Positions 52,502 through 60,441 of a DNA stretch of 64,000 nt are shown piece after piece. Below the pieces are notes generated by a model, which did not search any database, had not been told where the DNA came from, and saw nothing but the letters and a program-made list of their open reading frames with translations. This stretch comes from an uncultured Bacilli bacterium (GTDB lineage Bacteria; Bacillota_I; Bacilli_A; RF39; UBA660): assembly GCA_934167665.1 (NCBI GenBank), contig CAKPLN010000001.1, forward strand, positions 372,001 to 436,000. The letters are read 5' to 3'. The stretch's first letter is position 1, and each line of letters opens with the position of its first letter. The position numbers and the translations under genes are program-made.

Positions 52502-53203
52502 TCAATTAACTTTTTTACCTACTACAACCAAATAAGAATTCTTAGGTTGAAAATAACAAGTTTGTAACACAATTATTTCATCATTATCATTAACATCTAT
52601 ATAGGTATCATATACAGACTGTTCCTTCAAATATTTTAAATGTTTATTATACTCATCATCACTAAAATTAAGATTAATATATCTATAGTCATTAATAACT
52701 ATAAATACTGAAAAAACTTTATAATGATAATTATTATTAATTGTTTTAAAGTAGATATCTTGATGTTCTCTATAATAATCAAAATTTAAATAATTTTCTA
52801 ACAAATTAAACTCTGTATAAATATCCTCTGAATTATGACCATAAATAATTATTTTTCTATCATCAACCATATTTCGATAATCCATAAATATACTACCAAG
52901 CCTATTATAAGTTTTATCAACCGAATGATCTAAATAAAACTCATTATCATTAGTTTGTACAACAATCTCTTTAAAATTAGAATTAGCAATAACTAGTTCT
53001 CCTATAATATCTTGATTATTATAATCTTTTCGATAGTTATCTATCGTTTTATCATCAACCTGCTTAACAACAAAGTTCCAATCTACAGTTTTATTTTCTT
53101 CTTTAAGAACTAACTCTTCATTGTTATTTGAAAAATATTGTAAGCAAAAACTTTCAATCAATAGAAATAATATTATAACTACAAATTTTTTATTTTTAGT
53201 CAT
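52502..53203 (-). CDS. class B sortase-like transpeptidase with missing Arg
   Basis: A 233-residue exported protein: N-terminal membrane anchor (about 6-23), then a sortase barrel. The catalytic His is H123 in YGHNSE, and the Cys is C216 in LQTCYF. The conserved Arg that follows the Cys strand (…RYVV in most sortases) is replaced: KNSYLVVV has Ser223 at that place. FMDYRN and the extra N-terminal helices place it in class B. Without the Arg the activity may be changed or lost. No LPxTG-type or NPQTN substrate gene is seen nearby. SD GGAG precedes the ATG. Confidence 0.82.
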   Translation of the reverse strand: MTKNKKFVVIILFLLIESFCLQYFSNNNEELVLKEENKTVDWNFVVKQVDDKTIDNYRKDYNNQDIIGELVIANSNFKEIVVQTNDNEFYLDHSVDKTYNRLGSIFMDYRNMVDDRKIIIYGHNSEDIYTEFNLLENYLNFDYYREHQDIYFKTINNNYHYKVFSVFIVINDYRYINLNFSDDEYNKHLKYLKEQSVYDTYIDVNDNDEIIVLQTCYFQPKNSYLVVVGKKVN

Positions 53204-53215
53204 AAATGGCTCCTT

Positions 53216-54037
53216 TTATTTTTGACATTCAGTACAAAAGTAACTACCACGACCACCAATCTTATCTTTACTAATAATACTACCACATACTTTACATTGT
53301 TTTCCTACCCTTCCATGAACAAGTAATTCATTTTGAAAAAGGCCATGAACTCCCTCACTAGAAGTAAAACTTCTAATCGTTGTTCCTCCTTTTTTTATAG
53401 CTTCATCTAATACTACTATAGTATTCTTGATAATTTTGTCGCATTCACTTAAAGTAACATCACAAGACTTTCTAAAAGGAGAAATCCCACTCTTAAACAA
53501 AATCTCATCATCATATATATTACCAATTCCAGCTATAATACTTTGATCAAGTAATACCGTTTTAATAGGTAATTTTTTATTATGAATTTTACTATACAAG
53601 TATTCTTTAGTTAAATTTTTATCATAAAATTCTAATCCCAAATCACAAAGTGGCTTCATCTTTTCTATCGAATCTTTAGGTATTAAATACATTTTTCCAA
53701 ATTTTCTAACATCATGAAACCTAAAACTTATATCATCATCTAAAATAAACTCAACATGTTCATGTTTGGCAATTTCTTCTCCTACTTTTCTAAAGAAAAA
53801 CTTTCCTTCCATTCGCAAATGAATAAGTAAAGAATCATTATCTAAATCAATTACAATAAATTTCCCTCTAGTTTTTATATCATTAATAACTTGTCCTATA
53901 ATTTGTTTTTTAAACTCATCAGTAGTAGGATAAGCTATAATATTATCCCAATATACATTACATCCTGTAATCTTATGACCAACTATCCTAGGTTTTAAAC
54001 TATTACATACTGTAATAACCTCTGGTTTTTCAGGCAT
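53216..54037 (-). CDS. mutM: formamidopyrimidine-DNA glycosylase (Fpg/MutM)
   Basis: A 273-residue bifunctional 8-oxoguanine glycosylase/AP lyase. Catalytic P2-E3 begins the chain, but the usual PELPEVE reads PEKPEVI. The beta-turn Lys (TRGKF), the helix-two-turn-helix (IAGIGNIYDDEILF) and the C-terminal zinc finger (CKVCGS…CTEC) are complete. The polA-mutM neighbourhood is common in Firmicutes. Confidence 0.93.
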   Translation of the reverse strand: MPEKPEVITVCNSLKPRIVGHKITGCNVYWDNIIAYPTTDEFKKQIIGQVINDIKTRGKFIVIDLDNDSLLIHLRMEGKFFFRKVGEEIAKHEHVEFILDDDISFRFHDVRKFGKMYLIPKDSIEKMKPLCDLGLEFYDKNLTKEYLYSKIHNKKLPIKTVLLDQSIIAGIGNIYDDEILFKSGISPFRKSCDVTLSECDKIIKNTIVVLDEAIKKGGTTIRSFTSSEGVHGLFQNELLVHGRVGKQCKVCGSIISKDKIGGRGSYFCTECQK

Positions 54038-54103
54038 AAAAACATCTCCTCTCTATATTTTCTATTTAACAAATTCAAATTGAAAAGCTACCATTTTACT
54101 GTT

Positions 54104-54226
54104 TCATATAATATCGCCAAATATTTTAGTAAGTAAAGAAGTTAATTCTAAAGAAGAATGATAAGGAAGAATTTTTTCTATATCATTATCATTTATTAAT
54201 GAACTAAGATTATCATAAACAATAAC
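54104..54226 (-). pseudogene. gene remnant or frameshifted small ORF between polA and mutM
   Basis: A 40-codon open frame without a start (…YDNLSSLINDNDIEKILPYHSS…IFGDII, ending TGA at 54104) follows polA. A short ATG-started frame (MKYKLLFMIILVH) with a GAGGAT SD begins at the polA end and lies in a different phase; together they look like one small gene broken by a frameshift. Not recognised; coaE, which often follows polA-mutM, does not match. Confidence 0.35.
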
Positions 54227-54245
54227 TTATATTTCATAATATCCT

Positions 54246-56855
54246 CTATTTAGCTTCATACCAATTATCACCAATTTCAATATCAACTTTTAATGGTACA
54301 TCCAATTTAAATGTATTTTCCATAATATTAGCAACAATTTCTTTTACTTCATCAATTTCACTTAATAATACATTAAATACAAGTTCATCGTGTACTTGAA
54401 TTAACATTTTACTTTTCAAATTTCTCTTTTCAAACTCAGCATATATCTCAACCATAGCTTTCTTTAAAATATCAGCTGCCGTTCCTTGAATAGGAGTATT
54501 AAGAGCCATTCTTTCCCCACTACTACGAATCATATAATTCTTATTTTTAAGTTCTTCAATAACTCTCTTTCTGTTCATCAAAGTTCTAACATAACCAAAT
54601 TGATGAGCCTCTTCTATTTCTTTTTCTTGAAAATCCTTAATTCCTGGATAAGTTTCTAAATATTTATCAATGAACTTTTTAGCAGTTGTAAAGTCAACTC
54701 CCAAATCTTCAGATAATCCAAAACTACTAATACCATACAAAATACCAAAGTTAACAGCCTTAGCCGTTCTTCTCATATCTTTAGTAACCTCTGAAGGAGA
54801 AACACCAAATATATCAGCTGCTGTTCTAGTATGAATATCTTCATCATTAATAAAAGCATTAATTAAATTAGTAGCCCCTGACATATGAGCAAAAATTCTA
54901 AGTTCAACTTGTGAATAATCACCAGATAATATTTTACATCCTTCATCAGGAATAAAAGCCCTTCTAATAAGTTTAGAATATTCAGAACTAGACGGAATAT
55001 TTTGTAAGTTTGGACTAATGCTAGAAAGTCTACCAGTACGTGTTAATGTTTGTGTAAAAATAGTATGTATTCTTCCATCATCTCTAATTTCATCTCTAAG
55101 TCCAACAGCATAATTAGTGTATAATTTTGCCAACGTACGATATTCAAGTATCTTGTCAACAATCGGATTAAAAGAAACTATCTTTTCCAATATATCCTTA
55201 CTAGTAGAATACTTATTATCCTTTACTTTCTTAGGATAAGGAATAGCCAAATCTTCAAATAAAACTTTAGAAAGTTGAGCTGGCGACATAATATTAAATT
55301 TACAACCTGCATCTAAATAAATTTTCTCTTCTAATACATCAAGTTGTTTTTTTAAATCAACTTCAACACTCTTTAAGTATTCATCATCAACCTTAATACC
55401 TGTTATTTCCATATCTGCAAGTACATAAGTAAGTGGCATTTCTATATTACAGAACAAATCAAGCTCTTTATCATTTCTTAATCCTTCCAATAATTGTTCC
55501 CTAGTATCATAAATGAATTTAGCCTTGCGACAACAAATATCAGCTAATAAATCTTGACCAACATCAATAGGTCTCTTATCAGTTCCATATAAATCTTCAT
55601 ATCTTGGTATTTTAACATCAAAAGCTTGTGCTACAAAGCTTATATCATCCTTAACAACATAATCAAGTAAATATGTAGCAATCATAGTATCAAAAGTAAC
55701 ATTTTTAAACTTAATACCTAACTTATTTAAAACAACAATAGCTTTCTTTAAATCATACGTAAACTTACAATATTCATTTAAAAATAAATCTTTATACTTA
55801 ACTATACTATCCTTGTCTATAAAATAACCATTAGTACCATCATAAATACCAATACCTAATATATCACTCTTACTATAAATAAATCCCCTAGTCTCTAAAT
55901 AAAAAGCAAAGTCCTTTTTACCATTAAAATTACTAATATCACAAATATTAATAGTCTCATCATTACTCTTCTCAAGACTAGGTGTATCACTATTTAAATC
56001 CATTTTCTTTAATAATGAATGAAACTCAAATTCTTCTAATAATTTAATTAATTCACTATTATTCCCTTTAACATATTTACAATCATCCAAAGTAAAATCT
56101 AAAGGTACCTCTCTATATATTGTAGCTAAATCATAACTCATATAAGCATTTTCTCTATCAGTAAGTAACTTTTCTTTAGTCTTACCACTTATACTATCAA
56201 TATTAGCGTATACACCATCCAAACTACCATACTTAGCCAAAAGATTAATAGCTGTTTTTTCACCAATTCCCTTAACTCCAGGAATATTATCACTAGAATC
56301 TCCCATAAGAGCCTTTAAATCAATCATTTTACTTGGTTCAACCTGATAAGTATTTTTAAATTCATCTTCATTCATCATTATACTACCAGTTTGCTTTAAT
56401 AATTTCACTACAACATCATGACTAATTAACTGTAATAAATCTTTATCACTACTAATTATAGTTCCAACAAATTCATCTTCATCGTCAACCTTCCTAGCAA
56501 GAGTACCTATAATATCATCAGCTTCATAATTATCAGTTTCATAATACTTAATTCCCATAGCTGTTAATACTTCTTTTGCTTTAGGAAATTGCATTTTTAA
56601 TTCATCCGGCATCGCTTGTCTACCGGCCTTATAACTTTCATATTTATCATGCCTAAAAGTTTTCCCCTTATCAAAAGCAACCATTATATATGATGGAACT
56701 TCTTCTTTAATTATCTTATTCATCATATTAATAAAACCATACAAAGCATTAGTAGGAAATCCTTTAGAATTTTTCATTATAACACCCTGATATGCTGTAG
56801 CATAAAAGCTTCTAAATAATAAATTATTTCCATCAACTAAAATAATTTTTTTCAT
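54246..56855 (-). CDS. polA: DNA polymerase I
   Basis: An 869-residue repair polymerase. N-terminal 5'-3' exonuclease (VDGNNLLFRSF, DNIPGVKGIGEKTA), a 3'-5' exonuclease fold whose first metal motif is FAFYLET instead of FAFDTET, so proofreading is probably inactive as in Bacillus PolI, and the full polymerase domain (DYSQVELRIFAHMSG, RRTAKAVNFGILYG, QVHDEL). ATG 56855 follows AGGTGATT. Confidence 0.97.
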   Translation of the reverse strand: MKKIILVDGNNLLFRSFYATAYQGVIMKNSKGFPTNALYGFINMMNKIIKEEVPSYIMVAFDKGKTFRHDKYESYKAGRQAMPDELKMQFPKAKEVLTAMGIKYYETDNYEADDIIGTLARKVDDEDEFVGTIISSDKDLLQLISHDVVVKLLKQTGSIMMNEDEFKNTYQVEPSKMIDLKALMGDSSDNIPGVKGIGEKTAINLLAKYGSLDGVYANIDSISGKTKEKLLTDRENAYMSYDLATIYREVPLDFTLDDCKYVKGNNSELIKLLEEFEFHSLLKKMDLNSDTPSLEKSNDETINICDISNFNGKKDFAFYLETRGFIYSKSDILGIGIYDGTNGYFIDKDSIVKYKDLFLNEYCKFTYDLKKAIVVLNKLGIKFKNVTFDTMIATYLLDYVVKDDISFVAQAFDVKIPRYEDLYGTDKRPIDVGQDLLADICCRKAKFIYDTREQLLEGLRNDKELDLFCNIEMPLTYVLADMEITGIKVDDEYLKSVEVDLKKQLDVLEEKIYLDAGCKFNIMSPAQLSKVLFEDLAIPYPKKVKDNKYSTSKDILEKIVSFNPIVDKILEYRTLAKLYTNYAVGLRDEIRDDGRIHTIFTQTLTRTGRLSSISPNLQNIPSSSEYSKLIRRAFIPDEGCKILSGDYSQVELRIFAHMSGATNLINAFINDEDIHTRTAADIFGVSPSEVTKDMRRTAKAVNFGILYGISSFGLSEDLGVDFTTAKKFIDKYLETYPGIKDFQEKEIEEAHQFGYVRTLMNRKRVIEELKNKNYMIRSSGERMALNTPIQGTAADILKKAMVEIYAEFEKRNLKSKMLIQVHDELVFNVLLSEIDEVKEIVANIMENTFKLDVPLKVDIEIGDNWYEAK

Positions 56856-56896
56856 TATAATCACCTGTAATTAGTATATCATACTTTTAGTGATTA

Positions 56897-57043
56897 TTAC
56901 TTAAACAATTCCACCATAGGAACATATCCCATAACTTCAAGTTTGCGTATTCTATCTGAAGCCATATATAAAAATAAAGTAAATATAGAATATATAATTA
57001 AAATAATTAAACCCTTCTTAATATTTTTTTTAATCAATGTCAT
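56897..57043 (-). CDS. 48-residue SOS-controlled single-pass membrane protein divergent from lexA
   Basis: A small gene: basic head (MTLIKKNIKKG), one hydrophobic helix (LIILIIYSIFTLFLYMA), then a short charged outside tail (SDRIRKLEVMGYVPMVELFK). AGGAG stands 8 bases before ATG 57043. Its promoter spacer contains a near-perfect LexA box. In Bacillus the lexA-divergent gene yneA makes a membrane division inhibitor with a LysM domain; this protein occupies the same place but has no LysM and no similarity that can be seen. A membrane-bound SOS cell-division checkpoint role (YneA/SidA-like) is inference. Confidence 0.72.
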   Translation of the reverse strand: MTLIKKNIKKGLIILIIYSIFTLFLYMASDRIRKLEVMGYVPMVELFK

Positions 57044-57071
57044 ATATCTCACTCCTCTCAATCACAACTTA

Positions 57072-57100
57072 ATTTTATATCAAACAAAGGTTCGTGTCAA
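57072..57100 (-). promoter_or_regulatory. promoter of the SOS mini-protein
   Basis: On the minus strand -35 TTGACA (57095-57100, perfect), 17 bases, -10 TAAAAT (57072-57077). The LexA box fills the spacer. Confidence 0.78.
57081..57094. promoter_or_regulatory. lexA: LexA (SOS) box 1
   Basis: Minus strand reads CGAAC-CTTT-GTTTG, matching the Firmicutes LexA consensus CGAAC-N4-GTTYG at every fixed position. It lies between -35 and -10 of the mini-protein promoter. Confidence 0.85.
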
Positions 57101-57109
57101 TAGAATATT

Positions 57110-57123
57110 AAAACATTTGTTTG
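57110..57123. promoter_or_regulatory. lexA: LexA (SOS) box 2
   Basis: AAAAC-ATTT-GTTTG matches CGAAC-N4-GTTYG except for the first two bases. It overlaps the -35 of lexA, consistent with autoregulation. Confidence 0.6.
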
Positions 57124-57149
57124 ACATTTTACACTATGAGTGATAAACT
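57121..57149 (+). promoter_or_regulatory. promoter of lexA
   Basis: -35 TTGACA (57121-57126), 17 bases, -10 TAAACT (57144-57149). The leader before the SD would be very short. Confidence 0.55.
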
Positions 57150-57169
57150 CAAAGTGAGGAGTGATTTAA

Positions 57170-57787
57170 TTGGAAAAACTTACTACACGACAAGAATATA
57201 TACTACAAGTAATTAAAAAATTAATTGCTAAAAATGGTTATCCTCCAACTGTTAGAGAAATCGGTGCAAAAGCTAATCTAAATTCACCCGCTACTATTCA
57301 CTTTCATCTAACAAAACTAGAGGAAAAAGGATATATAAAAAAAGGTAACAGTAAAAATAGAACAATAGAAGTATTAGTTCCCAATGAATATATTGAAAAA
57401 GATGAAAATGTTGTGGAAGTACCATTACTAGGAAAAGTAACTGCTGGTACTCCAATTGAGGCAATAGAAACGCCAGATGAATACTTTGCCCTACCTTCAA
57501 ATCTAATTAATCCTAATAAAGAAATATTTACTCTTAAAGTAAGTGGTGAATCAATGATAAATGTTGGGATTTTTGATGGGGACATTCTAATCGTTGAAAG
57601 ACAAAATACTGCTCGTAACGGTGATACTGTTGTAGCAATGAACTCTGACAACGAAGCCACTGTAAAAACATTTTATAAAGAAAATGGTTATTTTAGACTA
57701 CAACCAGAAAACGATACAATGGAACCAATAATTTTAAAAGAAGTAACTATTCTAGGTAAAGCAATAGGACTTTATAGAAAATTTTAA
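57170..57787 (+). CDS. lexA: SOS repressor LexA
   Basis: A 205-residue repressor-protease. Winged helix about 1-65, then the S24 peptidase domain with the self-cleavage bond A92-G93 (KVTAGTP), nucleophile S128 (VSGESM) and K166 (EATVKTF). TTG at 57170 is the start, with GAGGAGTGAT properly placed. Represses SOS genes until activated RecA triggers its self-cleavage. Confidence 0.97.
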   Translation: MEKLTTRQEYILQVIKKLIAKNGYPPTVREIGAKANLNSPATIHFHLTKLEEKGYIKKGNSKNRTIEVLVPNEYIEKDENVVEVPLLGKVTAGTPIEAIETPDEYFALPSNLINPNKEIFTLKVSGESMINVGIFDGDILIVERQNTARNGDTVVAMNSDNEATVKTFYKENGYFRLQPENDTMEPIILKEVTILGKAIGLYRKF

Positions 57788-57788
57788 A

Positions 57789-57818
57789 AAAAATACCTCT
57801 TCAAAGAGGTATTTTTAG
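57789..57818. terminator. bidirectional terminator between lexA and tcdA
   Basis: Stem AAAATACCTCTT with AGAGGTATTTTT and a very short loop; A-run before and T-run after. Confidence 0.85.
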
Positions 57819-57824
57819 TTGATA

Positions 57825-58514
57825 CTAATTATCTATTTCCATTAACTCTCTAACTATAAACGAAGCAATAGTAAACCCAGCACAAGCTGGTACAAAAGCC
57901 GTTGAACCAGGCGTTATATCACCAGTCTTTACAGGAAGTTCAAGAGAAGACAACACCATTATTTTTTTGTTTATTTTTTTATCCTTTACATACTTTCTAA
58001 TTATTCTAGCTAATGGATCGTTAACTGTTTTTCTAATGTCAATAATTTCTAATTTCGTAGGATCAAATTTATTGCCTGTTCCCATACTTTCAATAAATTT
58101 AATCCCCCTAGCCAAGCATTCATCAATTATCGCTTTCTTTGTTGAAATAGTGTCACAAGCATCAACAAAATAATCAATATCATATTTAAATAAATCACAA
58201 AGATTACTAGTGTCAATAAATTTGTCCACTTTAATAACCTCGCAATTTTTATTAATATCTTTTATTCTTTTTTCTAAAACGTCTACTTTTTTCATACCAA
58301 TAGTCGACTCTAAAGCTATTATTTGTCTATTAATATTACTTTCATCAACAACATCAAAATCCACAATAATAATTTTACCAATATTGCTTCTTACTAAGCC
58401 TTCACAAACATATCCGCCTACTCCACCGCATCCTAAAACAAGAACACACTTTTTACTCATTAGGTCAACTTTTTCTTCACCAATAATTTTTGAAAGTCTC
58501 ATAAACTTAGACAT
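57825..58514 (-). CDS. tcdA: tRNA threonylcarbamoyladenosine dehydratase TcdA
   Basis: A 229-residue E1-like (ThiF/MoeB fold) enzyme that cyclises t6A37 to ct6A. Nucleotide loop GCGGVGG at 28-34 (one or two residues), DFDVVDESNINRQ, VDACD and a short linker without the sulfur-carrier cysteine chemistry fit TcdA/YrvM. In Bacillus yrvM is the neighbour of aspS with the 6S-1 RNA gene between; that order is kept here with two genes inserted. Confidence 0.93.
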   Translation of the reverse strand: MSKFMRLSKIIGEEKVDLMSKKCVLVLGCGGVGGYVCEGLVRSNIGKIIIVDFDVVDESNINRQIIALESTIGMKKVDVLEKRIKDINKNCEVIKVDKFIDTSNLCDLFKYDIDYFVDACDTISTKKAIIDECLARGIKFIESMGTGNKFDPTKLEIIDIRKTVNDPLARIIRKYVKDKKINKKIMVLSSLELPVKTGDITPGSTAFVPACAGFTIASFIVRELMEIDN

Positions 58515-58559
58515 ACCACCACATCCCCCTATAATTTATATTAGTATAATTTAATCATC

Positions 58560-58742
58560 AAAAAAAGTCAGACTAGAGCGTCCTAACAAACGATAAAACC
58601 AGTCATCAGACCAGGTGGGTGTCCTTACGCTATCTTTAGGATTCTTGTATAAATACAAGCCTTCAACACCAATAGCTGATCAAAACTCCCGTATCGTTAT
58701 TTTAGTCGGTTTTAAAAAATGTCGGTCTCGCATCTTTCTGAC
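58560..58742 (-). ncRNA. ssrS: 6S RNA (probable)
   Basis: About 182 bases on the minus strand with its own -10. The two ends pair: GTCAGA (58742 side) with TCTGAC (58567-58572 region), then AGA/TCT and GCG/CGC with bulges, ending in a T-run, i.e. a long closing stem around a large open middle, with an internal hairpin CTTGTA-TTTA-TACAAG. Size, end pairing, T-tail and its site between tcdA and aspS match 6S-1 RNA (bsrA). 6S RNA mimics an open promoter and holds RNA polymerase. Sequence alone could not be compared with a family model. Confidence 0.62.
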
Positions 58743-58748
58743 ATCTTA

Positions 58749-58777
58749 ATTATATCATAAGCAAATTATATAAAACA
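58749..58777 (-). promoter_or_regulatory. promoter of the 6S RNA gene
   Basis: On the minus strand -10 TATAAT (58749-58754) six bases before the first base of the closing stem; -35 TTGTTT-like near 58773-58778. Confidence 0.55.
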
Positions 58778-58828
58778 AGTTTTTTCACTAATTTGACATT
58801 AGAACATACACTATCATAGGTGAATATT

Positions 58829-59590
58829 ATGTATTTCAATTCAAAAGGCCTTTCCATATACTATGAAAAATATGGAGATAAAAAAGAAACAATGTTAATT
58901 CTCCCTGGATGGGGTAATACTAGAAATACATTTAATAATATTATTAATTTCTTTAAAGATAATTACACAATTTACATTATTGATTACCCAGGCTTTGGTA
59001 ATAGTAAAATTCCTAAAATAGAATTAACAATCTATGACTATACAGAATTAATAATTGCTTTTATGTCCAAATTAAAAATTAAAGATCCTATCATAATAGC
59101 CCATTCATTTGGTGGAAGAATTGCTAACTTATTATCAAGTAAATATAAAATTCCAATTAATAAAATGATCTTAATAGATATTGCCGGTATTAAGCCCAAA
59201 AAAACATTAAAACAATATCTAAAAATAAAACTATATAAATTATTAAAAAAAATAACTAGTCATCTGAAAAACAAAGAAAAATATCATAAAAAGCTACTAA
59301 ATATATTTGCATCAGATGACTATAAAGAAATTCCTAAAGAGATGCGAAATACCTTCAAAAACATAGTTAATGAAGATCTTCTACCATACTTTAAAAATAT
59401 AACATCAGAGTGTTTATTAATTTGGGGCAAATTAGATGATGCAACACCACTAAGTGATGGTCAAAAAATAAATAATCTAATTAAAGATTCTGCTCTCATA
59501 GTCTATCCTAAATCAAGACACTTTTCGTACTTAGAATACCCCTATCTAACTAATCAGATAATCCATGAATTTATAAAAGTAAAAGACTAG
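58829..59590 (+). CDS. alpha/beta hydrolase
   Basis: A 253-residue alpha/beta-hydrolase. Nucleophile elbow AHSFGG, catalytic Asp in LIWGKLDDATPLS and catalytic His in KSRHFSYLEYP are all in place; LPGWGNTRNTF forms the oxyanion loop. Substrate unknown (esterase or lipase type). ATG 58829 follows AGGTGAATATT. Confidence 0.85.
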   Translation: MYFNSKGLSIYYEKYGDKKETMLILPGWGNTRNTFNNIINFFKDNYTIYIIDYPGFGNSKIPKIELTIYDYTELIIAFMSKLKIKDPIIIAHSFGGRIANLLSSKYKIPINKMILIDIAGIKPKKTLKQYLKIKLYKLLKKITSHLKNKEKYHKKLLNIFASDDYKEIPKEMRNTFKNIVNEDLLPYFKNITSECLLIWGKLDDATPLSDGQKINNLIKDSALIVYPKSRHFSYLEYPYLTNQIIHEFIKVKD

Positions 59591-59620
59591 TATCTAAATT
59601 TTAACTAGTCTTCTTTTTAT
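59583..59620. terminator. terminator between the hydrolase and the ectodomain gene
   Basis: Stem AAGACTAGT (59583-59591) with ACTAGTCTT (59604-59612), then TCTTTTTATTT; includes both stop codons. Confidence 0.8.
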
Positions 59621-60305
59621 TTACTTGTTTTACAACTATTTTACCATGGTAATGAGGAGTATTCTTATAAGTATCACTAACCCATACTTTTATACTATAT
59701 TTTATGGATTCTCCAGCCTTCAAAGTACCAGATAGTATACTTTCTGAATCATCAGTAAGCTCCATCTGACTACCACCATTAATACTATATCTTAAAAACT
59801 TTCTATCTAAAAATATGTCTTTACAATTATCAAAATCTATCATTTCCTCATCATCAACAATAAATATTTGAAATTCTTTACTATCTTTTGAACCATTAGT
59901 AATGGTAACATCATAAGTATCAAAAACATCACTACTATCAGAAAAGGTATCAACATCAACTAAATCAATTATGTCACCAAGTCCATTTTCTTTAGTTTTA
60001 AATTCAATAAGTAAACCTCCATTTCTTAAAAGATTATATTTATTACGTTCTTGAACAGAAGAAAAAACAATATAAGAAACCAAAACAAATACAACTAATA
60101 TAATACTAGAAAAAGTCATCATATATTTTCTTTCATTAGCTTTAATTTTTAAAATAACATGATCTAACTCATTCATAGAATACTTCTTAATATCAGATTG
60201 TTTTAATTTCTTTTTCACTCTCTTACGTTTAGTAACACTAATTGTTGTTTTCTTTTCTAAATTATTAGAAGGATTTTCAGTAAAAGATTCATTTTTTGTC
60301 TTCAT
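59601..60305 (-). CDS. single-pass membrane protein with extracellular beta domain, unknown function
   Basis: Not recognised. A 234-residue protein: a very basic cytoplasmic head (TKRKRVKKKLKQSDIKK), one membrane helix (about 62-83) and an extracellular all-beta region of about 145 residues whose features (NGSKDSKEFQIFIVDD, GTLKAGESIKYSIKVWVSDT, NTPHYHGKIVVKQV) resemble Ig-like or SipW-dependent/camelysin-type surface domains. ATG 60305 follows GGTGATATC. Sits alone between the hydrolase and aspS. Confidence 0.65.
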   Translation of the reverse strand: MKTKNESFTENPSNNLEKKTTISVTKRKRVKKKLKQSDIKKYSMNELDHVILKIKANERKYMMTFSSIILVVFVLVSYIVFSSVQERNKYNLLRNGGLLIEFKTKENGLGDIIDLVDVDTFSDSSDVFDTYDVTITNGSKDSKEFQIFIVDDEEMIDFDNCKDIFLDRKFLRYSINGGSQMELTDDSESILSGTLKAGESIKYSIKVWVSDTYKNTPHYHGKIVVKQVNKKKTS

Positions 60306-60386
60306 GATATCACCAATACCTATTATTACTAAGTATAGCATAAAACAATAAAAATTAATATATATGAAAACTAAAAGTTCTAGAAA

Positions 60387-60422
60387 AAAAGTACTTTCTT
60401 TAAAGATAAGTACTTTTAATCA
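60387..60422 (-). terminator. terminator of the hisS-aspS operon
   Basis: Stem AAAAGTACTT with AAGTACTTTT around an eleven-base loop, T-run on the minus strand, 20 bases after the aspS stop. Confidence 0.8.
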
Positions 60423-60441
60423 TTATATTTTATTAGATATA

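Noticed and set aside
56943..57143. 66-codon plus-strand frame between polA and lexA
   Set aside because: Covers the SOS boxes and both promoters and is antisense to the mini-protein; no SD before its start.
57304..57660. 118-codon minus-strand frame opposite lexA
   Set aside because: lexA on the plus strand has all catalytic residues; the antisense frame has no start signal.
58210..58554. 114-codon plus-strand frame opposite tcdA
   Set aside because: Opposite strand of a well-supported gene; hydrophobic chance frame without SD.
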